DNA of 64,000 nt from Geodermatophilus bullaregiensis (GTDB taxonomy: Bacteria > Actinomycetota > Actinomycetes > Mycobacteriales > Geodermatophilaceae). The stretch covers positions 3,534,001 through 3,598,000 of the forward strand of contig NZ_JAFBCJ010000001.1 of NCBI RefSeq assembly GCF_016907675.1, given 5' to 3'. The position numbers were made by a program, and so were the translations under genes. Shown one piece after another: positions 27,685 through 35,716 of this stretch (positions within the stretch are counted from its first letter, which is position 1; every line of letters begins with the position of its first letter). The notes under the pieces were generated by a model. It made no database searches and was not told where the DNA came from. It saw only the letters and a program-made list of their open reading frames with translations.

Positions 27685-29085
27685 ATGGACGCCGGCGTCG
27701 ACACCCTGCAGAAGGCGCTGCAGATCAACCTCGACCCCCGCTGGTACGGCACGATCGCCGAGATCGGCGCCGGCCAGGAGGTCGCCCGGTGGTTCTTCCG
27801 GGCGGGCGGCGCGGCCGGCACGGTGGCGAAGACCATGTCGGCCTACGACATGGCGGTCAGCGACGCCGTCTACGGCAAGGCCGACCGCTACGTCTCCAAG
27901 GGCCGCCTGCAGGCGATGCTCGACCACGAGTACCAGCTCAACGTCGAACGGCTCGGTGACCAGCGCGGCGACGAGACGGCCTTCTTCGCCTTCGCCGACA
28001 CCGTCGTGGCGCGCAGCTACCGCGGCGGGAACGAGTGTCACGGCTGGATGGGCGTGGAGTTCCAGTCCCACCCCCGCGACGAGCCCAGCCAGGTCGTCGT
28101 CCACGTGCGGATGCTCGACGACGAGGCCCCGCAGCAGCAGGAGGCGCTGGGGATCGTGGGCGTGAACCTGCTGCACGCCGCCTTCTTCCACCACCACGAG
28201 CCCGAACGCCTGGTGGAGAGCCTGCTCGACCAGCTGACGACCGGCCGCATCGAGATCGACATGATCGAGCTCAAGGGCATCGAGTTCCGGGCGGTCGACA
28301 ACCGGGTCATGGCGCTCAAGCTCGTGCAGCTGGGGCTCAGCGGGGCGGCGATGTTCGGGCCCGACCGGCAGGTCCTGCAGCCGAGTGAGGTGCTGCGCAA
28401 GAAGGCGATCCTGGTCGAGCGCGGCAGCTTCCGCCCGCCGACGGTGGTCAACATCGACATGCTCGAGGCCGCGCGGGCGGAGTTCCAGGCCGATCCCGCC
28501 GTCGCCGACCGCGAGGTCCTGTCGCTCACCGAGCTGACCATGGCGAACCTGCGCGCCGGTGGCGACGTCGTCGACCGCAGGGACTTCCTCGCCCGGGTGG
28601 ACCTGCTGGCCGCGTGCGGGATGACGGTGCTCATCTCCGACTACGTGGCCTACCACCGGCTCGCGGCCTACCTCGCCTGGCGGACCGACGGCCGGATCGG
28701 GATGGTCATGGGCGTCCCGAGCCTGCTCGAGCTGTTCGACGAGGCCAGCCACGCCGACCTGCCCGGCGGGATCCTCGAGAGCTTCGGCCGCCTGTTCAAG
28801 AACGACCTCCGGCTCTTCGTCTACCCGATGCTGCGCGACGGCGAGGTCACCACGGTCGAGACCGTCGCGGTCGGCGAGGAGCTGCAGCCGCTCTACGACT
28901 ACCTGGCGCGACGCGGCAGCTTCGTCCACCTCGACCAGTACAAGCCCGACTACCTGCCCATCCTCAGCCGGGACGTCCTCAAGCGGATCCCCACGGACGA
29001 CGAGACGTGGGAGTCGATGGTGCCGCCGGAGGTCGCCGAGCTGATCAAGAAGCGCGGCTTCTTCGGCTACCGGCGCGACCGCTGA
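27685..29085 (+). CDS. Conserved protein of unknown function
   Basis: A 466-residue soluble protein that I cannot assign. Ordinary globular composition with features such as TLQKALQINLDPRWYGTIAE at the start, AFADTVVARSYRGGNECHGWMG, IVGVNLLHAAFFHHHEPERL, LISDYVAYHRLAAYLAWRTD and a C-terminal EVAELIKKRGFFGYRRDR. Homologues of this type are scattered in bacteria and sometimes labelled TonB-dependent receptor or nicotinate-related by error; none of those labels is supported by a motif here. ATG 27685 follows GAGGAGAG. Coding quality is high throughout. Confidence 0.75.
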   Translation: MDAGVDTLQKALQINLDPRWYGTIAEIGAGQEVARWFFRAGGAAGTVAKTMSAYDMAVSDAVYGKADRYVSKGRLQAMLDHEYQLNVERLGDQRGDETAFFAFADTVVARSYRGGNECHGWMGVEFQSHPRDEPSQVVVHVRMLDDEAPQQQEALGIVGVNLLHAAFFHHHEPERLVESLLDQLTTGRIEIDMIELKGIEFRAVDNRVMALKLVQLGLSGAAMFGPDRQVLQPSEVLRKKAILVERGSFRPPTVVNIDMLEAARAEFQADPAVADREVLSLTELTMANLRAGGDVVDRRDFLARVDLLAACGMTVLISDYVAYHRLAAYLAWRTDGRIGMVMGVPSLLELFDEASHADLPGGILESFGRLFKNDLRLFVYPMLRDGEVTTVETVAVGEELQPLYDYLARRGSFVHLDQYKPDYLPILSRDVLKRIPTDDETWESMVPPEVAELIKKRGFFGYRRDR

Positions 29086-29111
29086 GCGGGCGCCGGTCCC
29101 GGGAGCGGGCC

Positions 29112-30050
29112 TCACGTCGACCGCGACGCCCGCCACATCGTGTGCTCGCGGGAGATGGCTGCCTCGGCCGAGTCGACGAACTCCTCCCACTCCACCTCCC
29201 CGGAGACGTGGGGGAGCAGCGTCCGGATCGCCGACAGCTCCTCGTCCGCGATGGTGTAGGCCGCCGAGAGGGTCACGTACTGCCGGGTCTGAGCCCACGC
29301 GCTCGCTGCCGCGCCGAGCGTGGCGACCAGACCGACGAGGTCCCCCTTGCCGACGCTCAGCTCGATCACGTCCAGGGCCTTCAGGGTCCCGGCGACCACC
29401 CCGAGGAACTCGAGCCCGATGACGATGAGGTGCCATCGCCAGAGGAGCCGCGTGTTGAGGGCGGTGCGGGCGGCGTACCACTGTTGCTGATCCTCGAGGC
29501 GCGCCCGGTCGAAGGTGGCACGTCGTCGTTCGAGCGGGGCGGCGCGCAGCGACCGCATCCACGGGGTGACCTGCACCTGCCCGGTGACCTCGGTCCGGAT
29601 CGAGGGCAGGTTGCGCAGGCCCCCGAGGATCTCCCGCAGTCGCTCGACGAACAGCCGATCCGCCTCGGCCGCGTCCATGGCGACCGGGAAGAGCTTGCTG
29701 CCCACGGCGTACCGCCAGCAGAGGGTCTTGATCGACTCGGCGGCTGCTCGGGCCTCCTGCCAGACGATGTTCGGGCGGGTCGTCGTCCGGTAGGTGCGCA
29801 CCGCGAGCGTCGAGGCGAACAGGACCGTCGCGATGACACCACCGAGGTCGTAGCCGCGCCCGCCACCGGGGATGAAGCTCGCCGCGGCCGCCCCGATGAA
29901 CAGGAGCAGCTCGACCCTGGTCAAGCGCAGGTGGAGCCGCTGTCCCCAGGCCGCCGTGCGGTCCGCGACGGTGAACGCGCTCGCGTAGGCAGGACGGTCA
30001 TCACCGGTGGCCGTGTCCTCGACACTGCCGGCGCCGCGGTCGCCGCCCAT
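29112..30050 (-). CDS. SLATT-type (DUF4231) membrane protein
   Basis: A 312-residue four-helix membrane protein. TM pairs lie at ~46-61/69-86 and ~205-224/236-254. Between them the helical region ends with RARLEDQQQWYAARTALNTR, the signature of DUF4231, part of the SLATT (SMODS and SLOG-associating 2TM) superfamily. SLATT proteins are predicted pore-forming effectors in nucleotide-triggered conflict systems. The ATG lies one base after the stop of the TIR gene (TGAgATG), so translation is coupled. Inferred role: membrane effector of the TIR protein. Confidence 0.82.
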   Translation of the reverse strand: MGGDRGAGSVEDTATGDDRPAYASAFTVADRTAAWGQRLHLRLTRVELLLFIGAAAASFIPGGGRGYDLGGVIATVLFASTLAVRTYRTTTRPNIVWQEARAAAESIKTLCWRYAVGSKLFPVAMDAAEADRLFVERLREILGGLRNLPSIRTEVTGQVQVTPWMRSLRAAPLERRRATFDRARLEDQQQWYAARTALNTRLLWRWHLIVIGLEFLGVVAGTLKALDVIELSVGKGDLVGLVATLGAAASAWAQTRQYVTLSAAYTIADEELSAIRTLLPHVSGEVEWEEFVDSAEAAISREHTMWRASRST

Positions 30051-30051
30051 C

Positions 30052-31845
30052 TCAGCCGCCCTCGGGGGTGCCGTCGTTGGCGTCGGCCGGGCCGGAGGTG
30101 GTGGAACCCATGCCCTGGTCGGTCTCGCCCGGGTCGGTCTCGCCCGGGTCGGTCTCGCCCGGGTCGGTCTCGCCCGGGTCGGTCTCGCCCGGGTCGGTCT
30201 CGCCCGGGTCGGTCTCGCCCGGGTCGGTCTCGCCCGGGTCGGTCTCGCCCGGGTCGGTCTCGCCCGGGTCGGTCTCGCCCGGGTCGGTCTCGCCCGGGTC
30301 GGTCTCGCCCGGGTCGGTCTCGCCCGGGTCGGTCTCGCCCGGGTCGGTCTCGCCCGGGTCGGTCTCGCCCGGGTCGGTCTCGCCCGGTTCCCCGTCCCGG
30401 GCCTCACCTCCCATCTCGGCGGCCGCGGCTGCTTCCTCCGCAGTTGCCTGCTCGTCCATCTCGCCGCCAGAGCCGACCGGTCGCGCGAGGGCCTCGCCGT
30501 GCTCGTCCACGACGACGAAGCGCTGGACCCGCTCCGCTGCCGGTTCGATCACCGTCACCTGGTCTGCACGGAGGCCCTCCCACGGCGATCCCCGGTAGTC
30601 CGCTCGTGACGGCGGTTCGGGCTCCGCCAGTGGGTTCCCACACGCGCAGCGGACCCGCGGGAGGCCCGAGTCGTCGATCAGCACTGCCGTCCCCGCCTGC
30701 ATCACGGCCTGATAGGGGTAGGCACGACCCTCGCGGTAGCCGTGGTTGGTGACGGCCGTGTCGGTCAGCAGGGTCACGGGCGTCAGCTGTTGCAGGTAGC
30801 CCCGGATGGCAGCCACTGAGGAGAGGCGCAGGACGGCGGCCCACTCCTCCGCCTCGGACTGCTTCTCCGTCAGCGCCTCAGCCAGCGCTTCTGCATCGCA
30901 CGTGTTCGCCCCGCTGCCGCCGTAGAGGCCAGGGGTGTCCCCGGACACCCGTCCGTCCTTCGTGGGCACGGCGTCCTCGCCGGCGTCCTCGCCGGCGGGG
31001 CGGTCGAACGGGTCGGGCCCCCGCTGCACCGCGGACAGGGCGTAGACGGAGGTGGCGGAGAGGAGCAGCACCACCACCGTTAGCAGGGCCGCTAGGACGA
31101 GCAAGACGCCGCCGGCCACCAGGCCGGCCAGCAGTCGGGGCCGCTCGTACCACCTCCGGCCGGGCTTCGGGGAGTCACCGTCCCGGCCGTCGACGCCGTC
31201 CAGCTCGGCGAGCAACTCGTCGATCGCCACGGCGCTTCGATTGGTGATGTCCGGTCTCCGCCGGAGCGCACCGAGCAGCTCGCGGGCGTCCGCGCGTGCG
31301 GCTTCGTCGTCCTCGGTCTCGAGGCACTCCCGCAGTTGGCGGATGAAGTCACCCTGCTGGTCTGGCGTCAGCTGCACTGCACCGATCGCAGAGCCGAGTC
31401 TCAGGAGGTACTCGAACGGGACGGGAGGCGGCTCGGGGAGGGGGTCGGGCAACGGGCGCCGCTCGCGCGCTGCCTCGTGGACCGCCCCTGTCAGCGCCAG
31501 GCCGCCGGACCTCGTGCGGTCGCGGTAGTCGACCACGTGGATGTCCGCGACAGGACTGAGACGGAGCTTGCTGACGTCACCGACCTGCACGGGGACGACC
31601 GGTCGGCCCAGCTGCCGTGCGTACGACAGCTCCGCCAGGCACGGCTTCGAGGCGAGGGAGTGGTCGGACAGCGCGAACAGGAAGACGTCGCACGCCCGGA
31701 TCCGCTCGAGTATCTCCTGCCACCACGGGTCCCCACCGTGGAGCTCCCTGTCGTGCCACACGGACAGGTGCGCCTGCTCGAGGTCGGTGATGAGTTCCCC
31801 GACCGCGGGTCCGTCCGCGCGGGAGTAGCTGACGAAGAGCCGCAT
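30052..31845 (-). CDS. TIR domain / DUF6777 transmembrane protein
   Basis: A 597-residue protein. Residues 1-125: TIR domain (MRLFVSYSRADGPAV; SVWHDRELHGGDPWWQEI; ALSDHSLASKPCLAELSYA), with Glu72 at the position of the catalytic NADase glutamate. 138-220: acidic helical linker. TM ~238-268. 305-455: DUF6777-like extracytoplasmic domain (TPVTLLTDTAVTNHGYREG; QAGTAVLIDDSGLPRVRC; CGNPL). 485-580: 18 GETDP/Q pentads. The ATG follows GGAGGGGG. TIR faces the cytoplasm and DUF6777 the outside, so it could relay an external or envelope signal to NAD-consuming or signal-making activity. It is the first gene of the operon with the SLATT protein. Confidence 0.88.
   Translation of the reverse strand: MRLFVSYSRADGPAVGELITDLEQAHLSVWHDRELHGGDPWWQEILERIRACDVFLFALSDHSLASKPCLAELSYARQLGRPVVPVQVGDVSKLRLSPVADIHVVDYRDRTRSGGLALTGAVHEAARERRPLPDPLPEPPPVPFEYLLRLGSAIGAVQLTPDQQGDFIRQLRECLETEDDEAARADARELLGALRRRPDITNRSAVAIDELLAELDGVDGRDGDSPKPGRRWYERPRLLAGLVAGGVLLVLAALLTVVVLLLSATSVYALSAVQRGPDPFDRPAGEDAGEDAVPTKDGRVSGDTPGLYGGSGANTCDAEALAEALTEKQSEAEEWAAVLRLSSVAAIRGYLQQLTPVTLLTDTAVTNHGYREGRAYPYQAVMQAGTAVLIDDSGLPRVRCACGNPLAEPEPPSRADYRGSPWEGLRADQVTVIEPAAERVQRFVVVDEHGEALARPVGSGGEMDEQATAEEAAAAAEMGGEARDGEPGETDPGETDPGETDPGETDPGETDPGETDPGETDPGETDPGETDPGETDPGETDPGETDPGETDPGETDPGETDPGETDPGETDPGETDQGMGSTTSGPADANDGTPEGG
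30119..30388 (-). repeat. Perfect 15-bp tandem repeat, ~18 copies (GETDP)
   Basis: About 18 head-to-tail copies of GGGTCGGTCTCGCCC (plus-strand reading) with no internal substitutions over ~265 bases; only the end units differ. On the coding strand it encodes GETDP. Perfect identity means recent expansion; copy-number change preserves frame, so length polymorphism rather than on/off switching is expected. Confidence 0.95.
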
Positions 31846-32151
31846 CGGTCCCCCTCCGCCGTACCAGCCGGCAGCCGCCACCGATGATGAGGCGGGACCG
31901 GCGCAGCCTGATACCCCTTTGGCGGTGCGGCGTCCGCCTCGTACGTGACCGCGCTCAGCCGACGAGTCGAGCTCGTCGAGCAGACCCGTCCTCGACACCT
32001 CGACGGCGTTCGTCGACCCACGCCACGACCGCTGGCCTGTCCGCCCGACGTCGAGGTGGCGGTTCCCCGTCCCCTGCGGCAGCGTCGGGCGTGCCCGCGC
32101 GTCGCCCCGCGGACGGGGCGCGCCGTGACCGCCGAGGACAGGAGCACCGTC
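31846..32151. other. Divergent intergenic region (TIR operon / aldo-keto reductase)
   Basis: About 300 bases holding both promoters. Plus-strand frames run through it from 31945, but their composition and lack of homology do not support coding. An AT-richer patch (GATACCCCTTTGG near 31910) may hold a promoter element for the TIR operon; not certain. Confidence 0.35.
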
Positions 32152-33183
32152 GTGGAGTACCGCACGCTCGGCCGCAGCGGCTGCTCGGTCTCGTCCCTGT
32201 GCCTGGGGACGATGACCTTCGGCGCCGAGACCGCCGAGGCCGGCGCGCACGAGCAACTCGACGTCTTCGTCGAGGCCGGCGGCACGCTGGTCGACACCGC
32301 CGACGTCTACTCCGCCGGCGCCGCCGAGGAGATCGTCGGGCGGTGGCTCGCCGCGCGCCCGGCCGACGTCCGCGACCGCGTCGTCCTCGCCACCAAGGGC
32401 CGGATGCCGATGGGGACCGAGCCCAACGCCGTCGGCAACTCGCGCCGCCACCTGCGCCGCGCGCTCGACGACTCGCTGCGCCGGCTCGGTGTCGAGCACG
32501 TCGACCTCTACCAACTGCACGCCTGGGACCCGCACACCCCGCTCGAGGAGACCCTGCACTTCCTCGACGACGCGGTGCACGCCGGGACGATCGCCTACCC
32601 GGGCCTGTCGAACTTCACCGGCTGGCAGGTGCAGAAGGCGATCGACCTCGCCGAGCACCGGCACTGGGCCGTGCCGGTCACACTGCAGCCGTCCTACAGC
32701 CTGCTCGTGCGCCAGATCGAGTTCGAGATCGTGCCGGCCTGCCTGGACAACGGGCTCGGGCTGCTGCCGTGGGGGCCGCTCGGCGGGGGCTGGCTGTCGG
32801 GCAAGTACACCCGCGACCAGCGGCCGGAGGGCGCCACGCGGCTCGGCGAGGACCCCGGGCGCGGCATGGAGGCCTACGACCGGGTCGGCGCGCAGGAGCG
32901 CACCTGGGACGTGCTGGAGGCGGTGCAGGACGTCGCCGAGGCGCGCGGGGCGTCGATGGCGCAGGTCGCGCTCGCCTGGCTGGCCGCCCGGCCGGCGGTG
33001 ACGTCGGTGATCCTGGGCGCCCGGACGACGGAGCAGCTGAGGGACGACCTGGGCGCGGCCGACCTCGTGCTGGACGCCGAGGAGACCGCCCGGCTCGACG
33101 CGGTCAGCGACCCGGGCGCGGCCGACTACCCCTACGGCGAGGTGGGTGCCGAGCAGCGCAGCCGGGACCTCTCCGGCGCCTGA
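32152..33183 (+). CDS. Aldo/keto reductase
   Basis: A 343-residue NADPH-dependent (alpha/beta)8-barrel oxidoreductase. Catalytic tetrad: Asp and Tyr in DTADVYSAGAAEEIVGRWLA, Lys in VVLATKGRM, His in LYQLHAWDPH. The C-terminal SVILGARTTEQLRDDL binds the cofactor phosphate. The GTG at 32152 has AGGACAGGAG upstream; a GTG at 32125 is less likely. Substrate unknown. Ends in a very strong terminator hairpin. Confidence 0.92.
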   Translation: MEYRTLGRSGCSVSSLCLGTMTFGAETAEAGAHEQLDVFVEAGGTLVDTADVYSAGAAEEIVGRWLAARPADVRDRVVLATKGRMPMGTEPNAVGNSRRHLRRALDDSLRRLGVEHVDLYQLHAWDPHTPLEETLHFLDDAVHAGTIAYPGLSNFTGWQVQKAIDLAEHRHWAVPVTLQPSYSLLVRQIEFEIVPACLDNGLGLLPWGPLGGGWLSGKYTRDQRPEGATRLGEDPGRGMEAYDRVGAQERTWDVLEAVQDVAEARGASMAQVALAWLAARPAVTSVILGARTTEQLRDDLGAADLVLDAEETARLDAVSDPGAADYPYGEVGAEQRSRDLSGA

Positions 33184-33228
33184 CGGCAGCGCGGCCGGGT
33201 CCCTCCCGGACCCGGCCGCGCTGCCGTC
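33182..33228. terminator. Bidirectional terminator, 21-bp perfect stem
   Basis: Perfect 21-bp inverted repeat (GACGGCAGCGCGGCCGGGTCC and complement) with loop CTCCC, between convergent genes and overlapping the aldo/keto reductase stop codon. Confidence 0.88.
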
Positions 33229-33237
33229 GTGGTGCGG

Positions 33238-34701
33238 CTACGCCCGCCCGGTCGCCCGCTGGGTGGCCTTGCCGACCGCCTGCACGATCTGCTCGTACCG
33301 CGGCCGCCCGGCCTGGGCGCCGAGCACGTAGCCGGTGCCCATGCCGAGGCCCAGGGAGGTGAGCCGGGCAGCACGCTTGGCGCGCTTCTCGACCCGGTGC
33401 GCGGTCTTGGCGACCGCCTCGGGGACCTTCTCGACCCTGCGCTCGGCCCGCATCGCCGCCCGCAGGCCCGTCTGCCCGAGCTCAGCACTGGCCTCGGCCG
33501 CCTTGGACACGGCGGTGGCCGCGAGCACGGCGCCGGTGTCGACGGCCCTGCGCGCGGCCTCCACACCGGCGTTCGTCCCGTGCTGGAGGGCGGAGCCGGT
33601 CGCCACCAGCAGGGGACCGGCCGCCGACGCCGCCCCCGCCGCACGGGCGCGGGCCGTGGTGGACGCCGACGCCAGCAGGGGTGCAGCGGCGGTCGCGGCC
33701 TCCGCCGCACGGGCGCGGGCGGTGGTGGACGCCGACGCCAGCAGGGGCGCGGCCGACGCCGCGGCCTCCGCCGCGCGGGCGCGGGCGGCGATCGACGCGG
33801 CGGCGGCCTGCTGCGCGGCGAGGGCAGCCGCCCGGCCCACCTGCGCCACGCCCGTCCGCGACCGCGTGCCCACGCGGCCGGCCGCGGTGGCGGCGAGCGG
33901 GGCGACCGAGGCCGACAGGCGCTCGGCGCCCGTGCGCGACGCCGTCGTCACGCGCTCGGCCGCGGTGGCCGCGAGCGGCGCCACCGACGCCGTCAGGGAC
34001 CCCAGCCGGGCCCGGCCCGCCGCGGGGACGGCGACCGCCCGCCGGGCCGTCCGCCGCTGGGCCCGCCGCGCCTGCTTGGCCGCACGCCCCGCGCCCTTGG
34101 ACGCCCGCCGCGACACCTGCCGCGCCGGCCGCGACACCTTCCGCGCCGGACGCCGGCGCCGGCGGGTCGTCGAGAAGACCACCGCCCCGACGCCCAGCAG
34201 CGCCGCCACCGCGCCGCCGACCTGGGCCGCGCGCGCGGCCGCGCTCGTCGGTGGGCGCTCGGTCAGCCCGAAGTCGGAGTCGCCGGGCTGCGCCACCGAC
34301 GGCGCGGGGGTGTCCGGGACCGCCTCGGGGTCGCGCGGCGCCACCGGCTCGGGCTCGTCGACCGGCAGCACGCTCTCCGAGGTCTCCGTCGAGTACTGGA
34401 TGCCGTAGTGCAGGTAGAGCTCGGCCTCCTGGTCGGTGGTCAGCTCACGGCTCTCGCCGAACCGCGGGGCGGCGGCGACGGCGGTGCGCTCGACCACCAC
34501 CCGCACCCGGCCGTCGACCTCCGTCGCGTCGAGCAGCGGGACGACGACGGTGTCGCCGTCCACCGTGGCGTACAGCCACTCCGGTGCGCCGGTCTCGTCG
34601 TCGGCCAGCAGGTGCGTGATCTCGCCGATCTCCGCGTCGTCGCGGCCGACCACCGTCATGCCGACCCAGTTGCGCACCGAGTCCCGGTCGGGCAGAGCCA
34701 T
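33238..34701 (-). CDS. PRC-barrel protein with Ala-rich repeats and YtxH-like end
   Basis: A 487-residue protein. Residues 1-75: PRC-barrel domain (NWVGMTVVGRDDAEIGEITH). ~155-180: possible TM (VGGAVAALLGVGAVVFSTTR). Then a long basic, Ala-rich region with imperfect repeats (LLASASTTARARAAEAA, three times; ASVAPLAATAAERV, twice). The end TSLGLGMGTGYVLGAQAGRP RYEQI repeats the glycine-zipper motif of the 15.7-kb protein. Likely a cell-envelope or nucleoid-associated stress protein; no enzyme activity predicted. ATG 34701. Confidence 0.78.
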   Translation of the reverse strand: MALPDRDSVRNWVGMTVVGRDDAEIGEITHLLADDETGAPEWLYATVDGDTVVVPLLDATEVDGRVRVVVERTAVAAAPRFGESRELTTDQEAELYLHYGIQYSTETSESVLPVDEPEPVAPRDPEAVPDTPAPSVAQPGDSDFGLTERPPTSAAARAAQVGGAVAALLGVGAVVFSTTRRRRRPARKVSRPARQVSRRASKGAGRAAKQARRAQRRTARRAVAVPAAGRARLGSLTASVAPLAATAAERVTTASRTGAERLSASVAPLAATAAGRVGTRSRTGVAQVGRAAALAAQQAAAASIAARARAAEAAASAAPLLASASTTARARAAEAATAAAPLLASASTTARARAAGAASAAGPLLVATGSALQHGTNAGVEAARRAVDTGAVLAATAVSKAAEASAELGQTGLRAAMRAERRVEKVPEAVAKTAHRVEKRAKRAARLTSLGLGMGTGYVLGAQAGRPRYEQIVQAVGKATQRATGRA

Positions 34702-34837
34702 GGCCGATCTCCCACCTGTTCACGCGGGCGGGCCCCGATGGCCCCGCCGCTCCTGTCCCGCCGACTACCCCGGTCCTCCGCGCCCAACCCGACCCGCTTC
34801 GCGCGGGCGATGCAGGGGCCGACCAGCGAGGACGCCG

Positions 34838-35236
34838 TCACGCCCGCGGATCCCTGCCGACGACGGCCGAGACCAGGAGCAGTTTGACCAGCCAGTCACC
34901 GCCGTGGATGGCGGCCTGCTGCCAGGGCACCTTCTCGTGGACCACCGACCCGGTCAGCAGCACCACCGGGAAGGCCGCCCACAAGCCGGCACCGAGGGCG
35001 AGCACCTGGCGTGGACCGCGGGCGGGTAGGCCGCCGGCGAGCAGGGACACCGCGGTGGCGACCACCCCGCTGCGGACCAGTTCGACGGGGGCCACCACCG
35101 CCGGGGAGAGGCCGGGGCCGGCGTAGGCGTCGTCCAGCCGGGCCAGCCGGGCGCCGAAGGCGGCGTACCAGGCCGAACTGGCCGCGAACGCCGCTGCGGC
35201 CGCGGCGGCGACCCGCAGCGGCGACACGGCGCTCAC
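34838..35236 (-). CDS. Small DUF1761-like membrane protein
   Basis: A 132-residue protein with four hydrophobic segments: [58 protein letters not shown] and LVKLLLVSAVV. The first-helix WY...FG pattern and length match DUF1761. GTG 35236 follows GGGGAGGACG; upstream frame extension is not used. Function unknown. Confidence 0.7.
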   Translation of the reverse strand: MSAVSPLRVAAAAAAAFAASSAWYAAFGARLARLDDAYAGPGLSPAVVAPVELVRSGVVATAVSLLAGGLPARGPRQVLALGAGLWAAFPVVLLTGSVVHEKVPWQQAAIHGGDWLVKLLLVSAVVGRDPRA

Positions 35237-35386
35237 GACGCGTCCTCCCCGGCCGGTGTCCTCGTGGACCACTGGTGCATGTCTCCTCCTCGCGACGCCG
35301 TCGACGGGCAGACGTGTCCCGGTGGCCGAACTCATCGGTCGGGTGCTCGCGTTGACGGGCGGGTGCGGGGAGCCCACGCTTCCCGG

Positions 35387-35704
35387 ATGAGCGTCGTCCC
35401 GTTCCCGACCCCCGGCCGGTGGACGTGGGAGAGCGCCCGCGGCCGCACCCGGGCCGTGCGGGTCTCGCCGCACGCCGGGCCCGGCCTGCTCGCCCTCAGC
35501 CTGTGGCGGGACGACCGGTGCGTGGGCAGCGTGCACCTCACGCCCGAGGAGGCCGCGTCCCTGGTCGGGCGGCTGTCCGAGGCCCTGGCCGGCCTGGCCG
35601 CGCCGCCGGCCCCTGCCCCGCCGGCGCCCGGCCCCGTCGAGGACCGGCTCGAGCACCTGGAGCGGCGGCTGCGGGCGCTCGAGGAGGGGACGCCGCCGGC
35701 CTGA
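35387..35704 (+). CDS. Hypothetical protein
   Basis: A 105-residue protein not recognised. First half resembles small actinobacterial proteins that read WESARGRTRAVRVSPHAGPG ... LSLWRDDRCVGSVHLTPEEA; the second half is Pro/Ala linker plus a short coiled coil (EDRLEHLERRLRALEEG). ATG 35387; weak ribosome site. Converges with the reverse transcriptase pseudogene. Confidence 0.6.
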   Translation: MSVVPFPTPGRWTWESARGRTRAVRVSPHAGPGLLALSLWRDDRCVGSVHLTPEEAASLVGRLSEALAGLAAPPAPAPPAPGPVEDRLEHLERRLRALEEGTPPA

Positions 35705-35716
35705 CGCCGGACCGGG

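Noticed and set aside
30119..30388. CRISPR-like regular repeats
   Set aside because: Unit is 15 bp, head-to-tail with no spacers, and in frame in the TIR gene; a coding minisatellite, not CRISPR.
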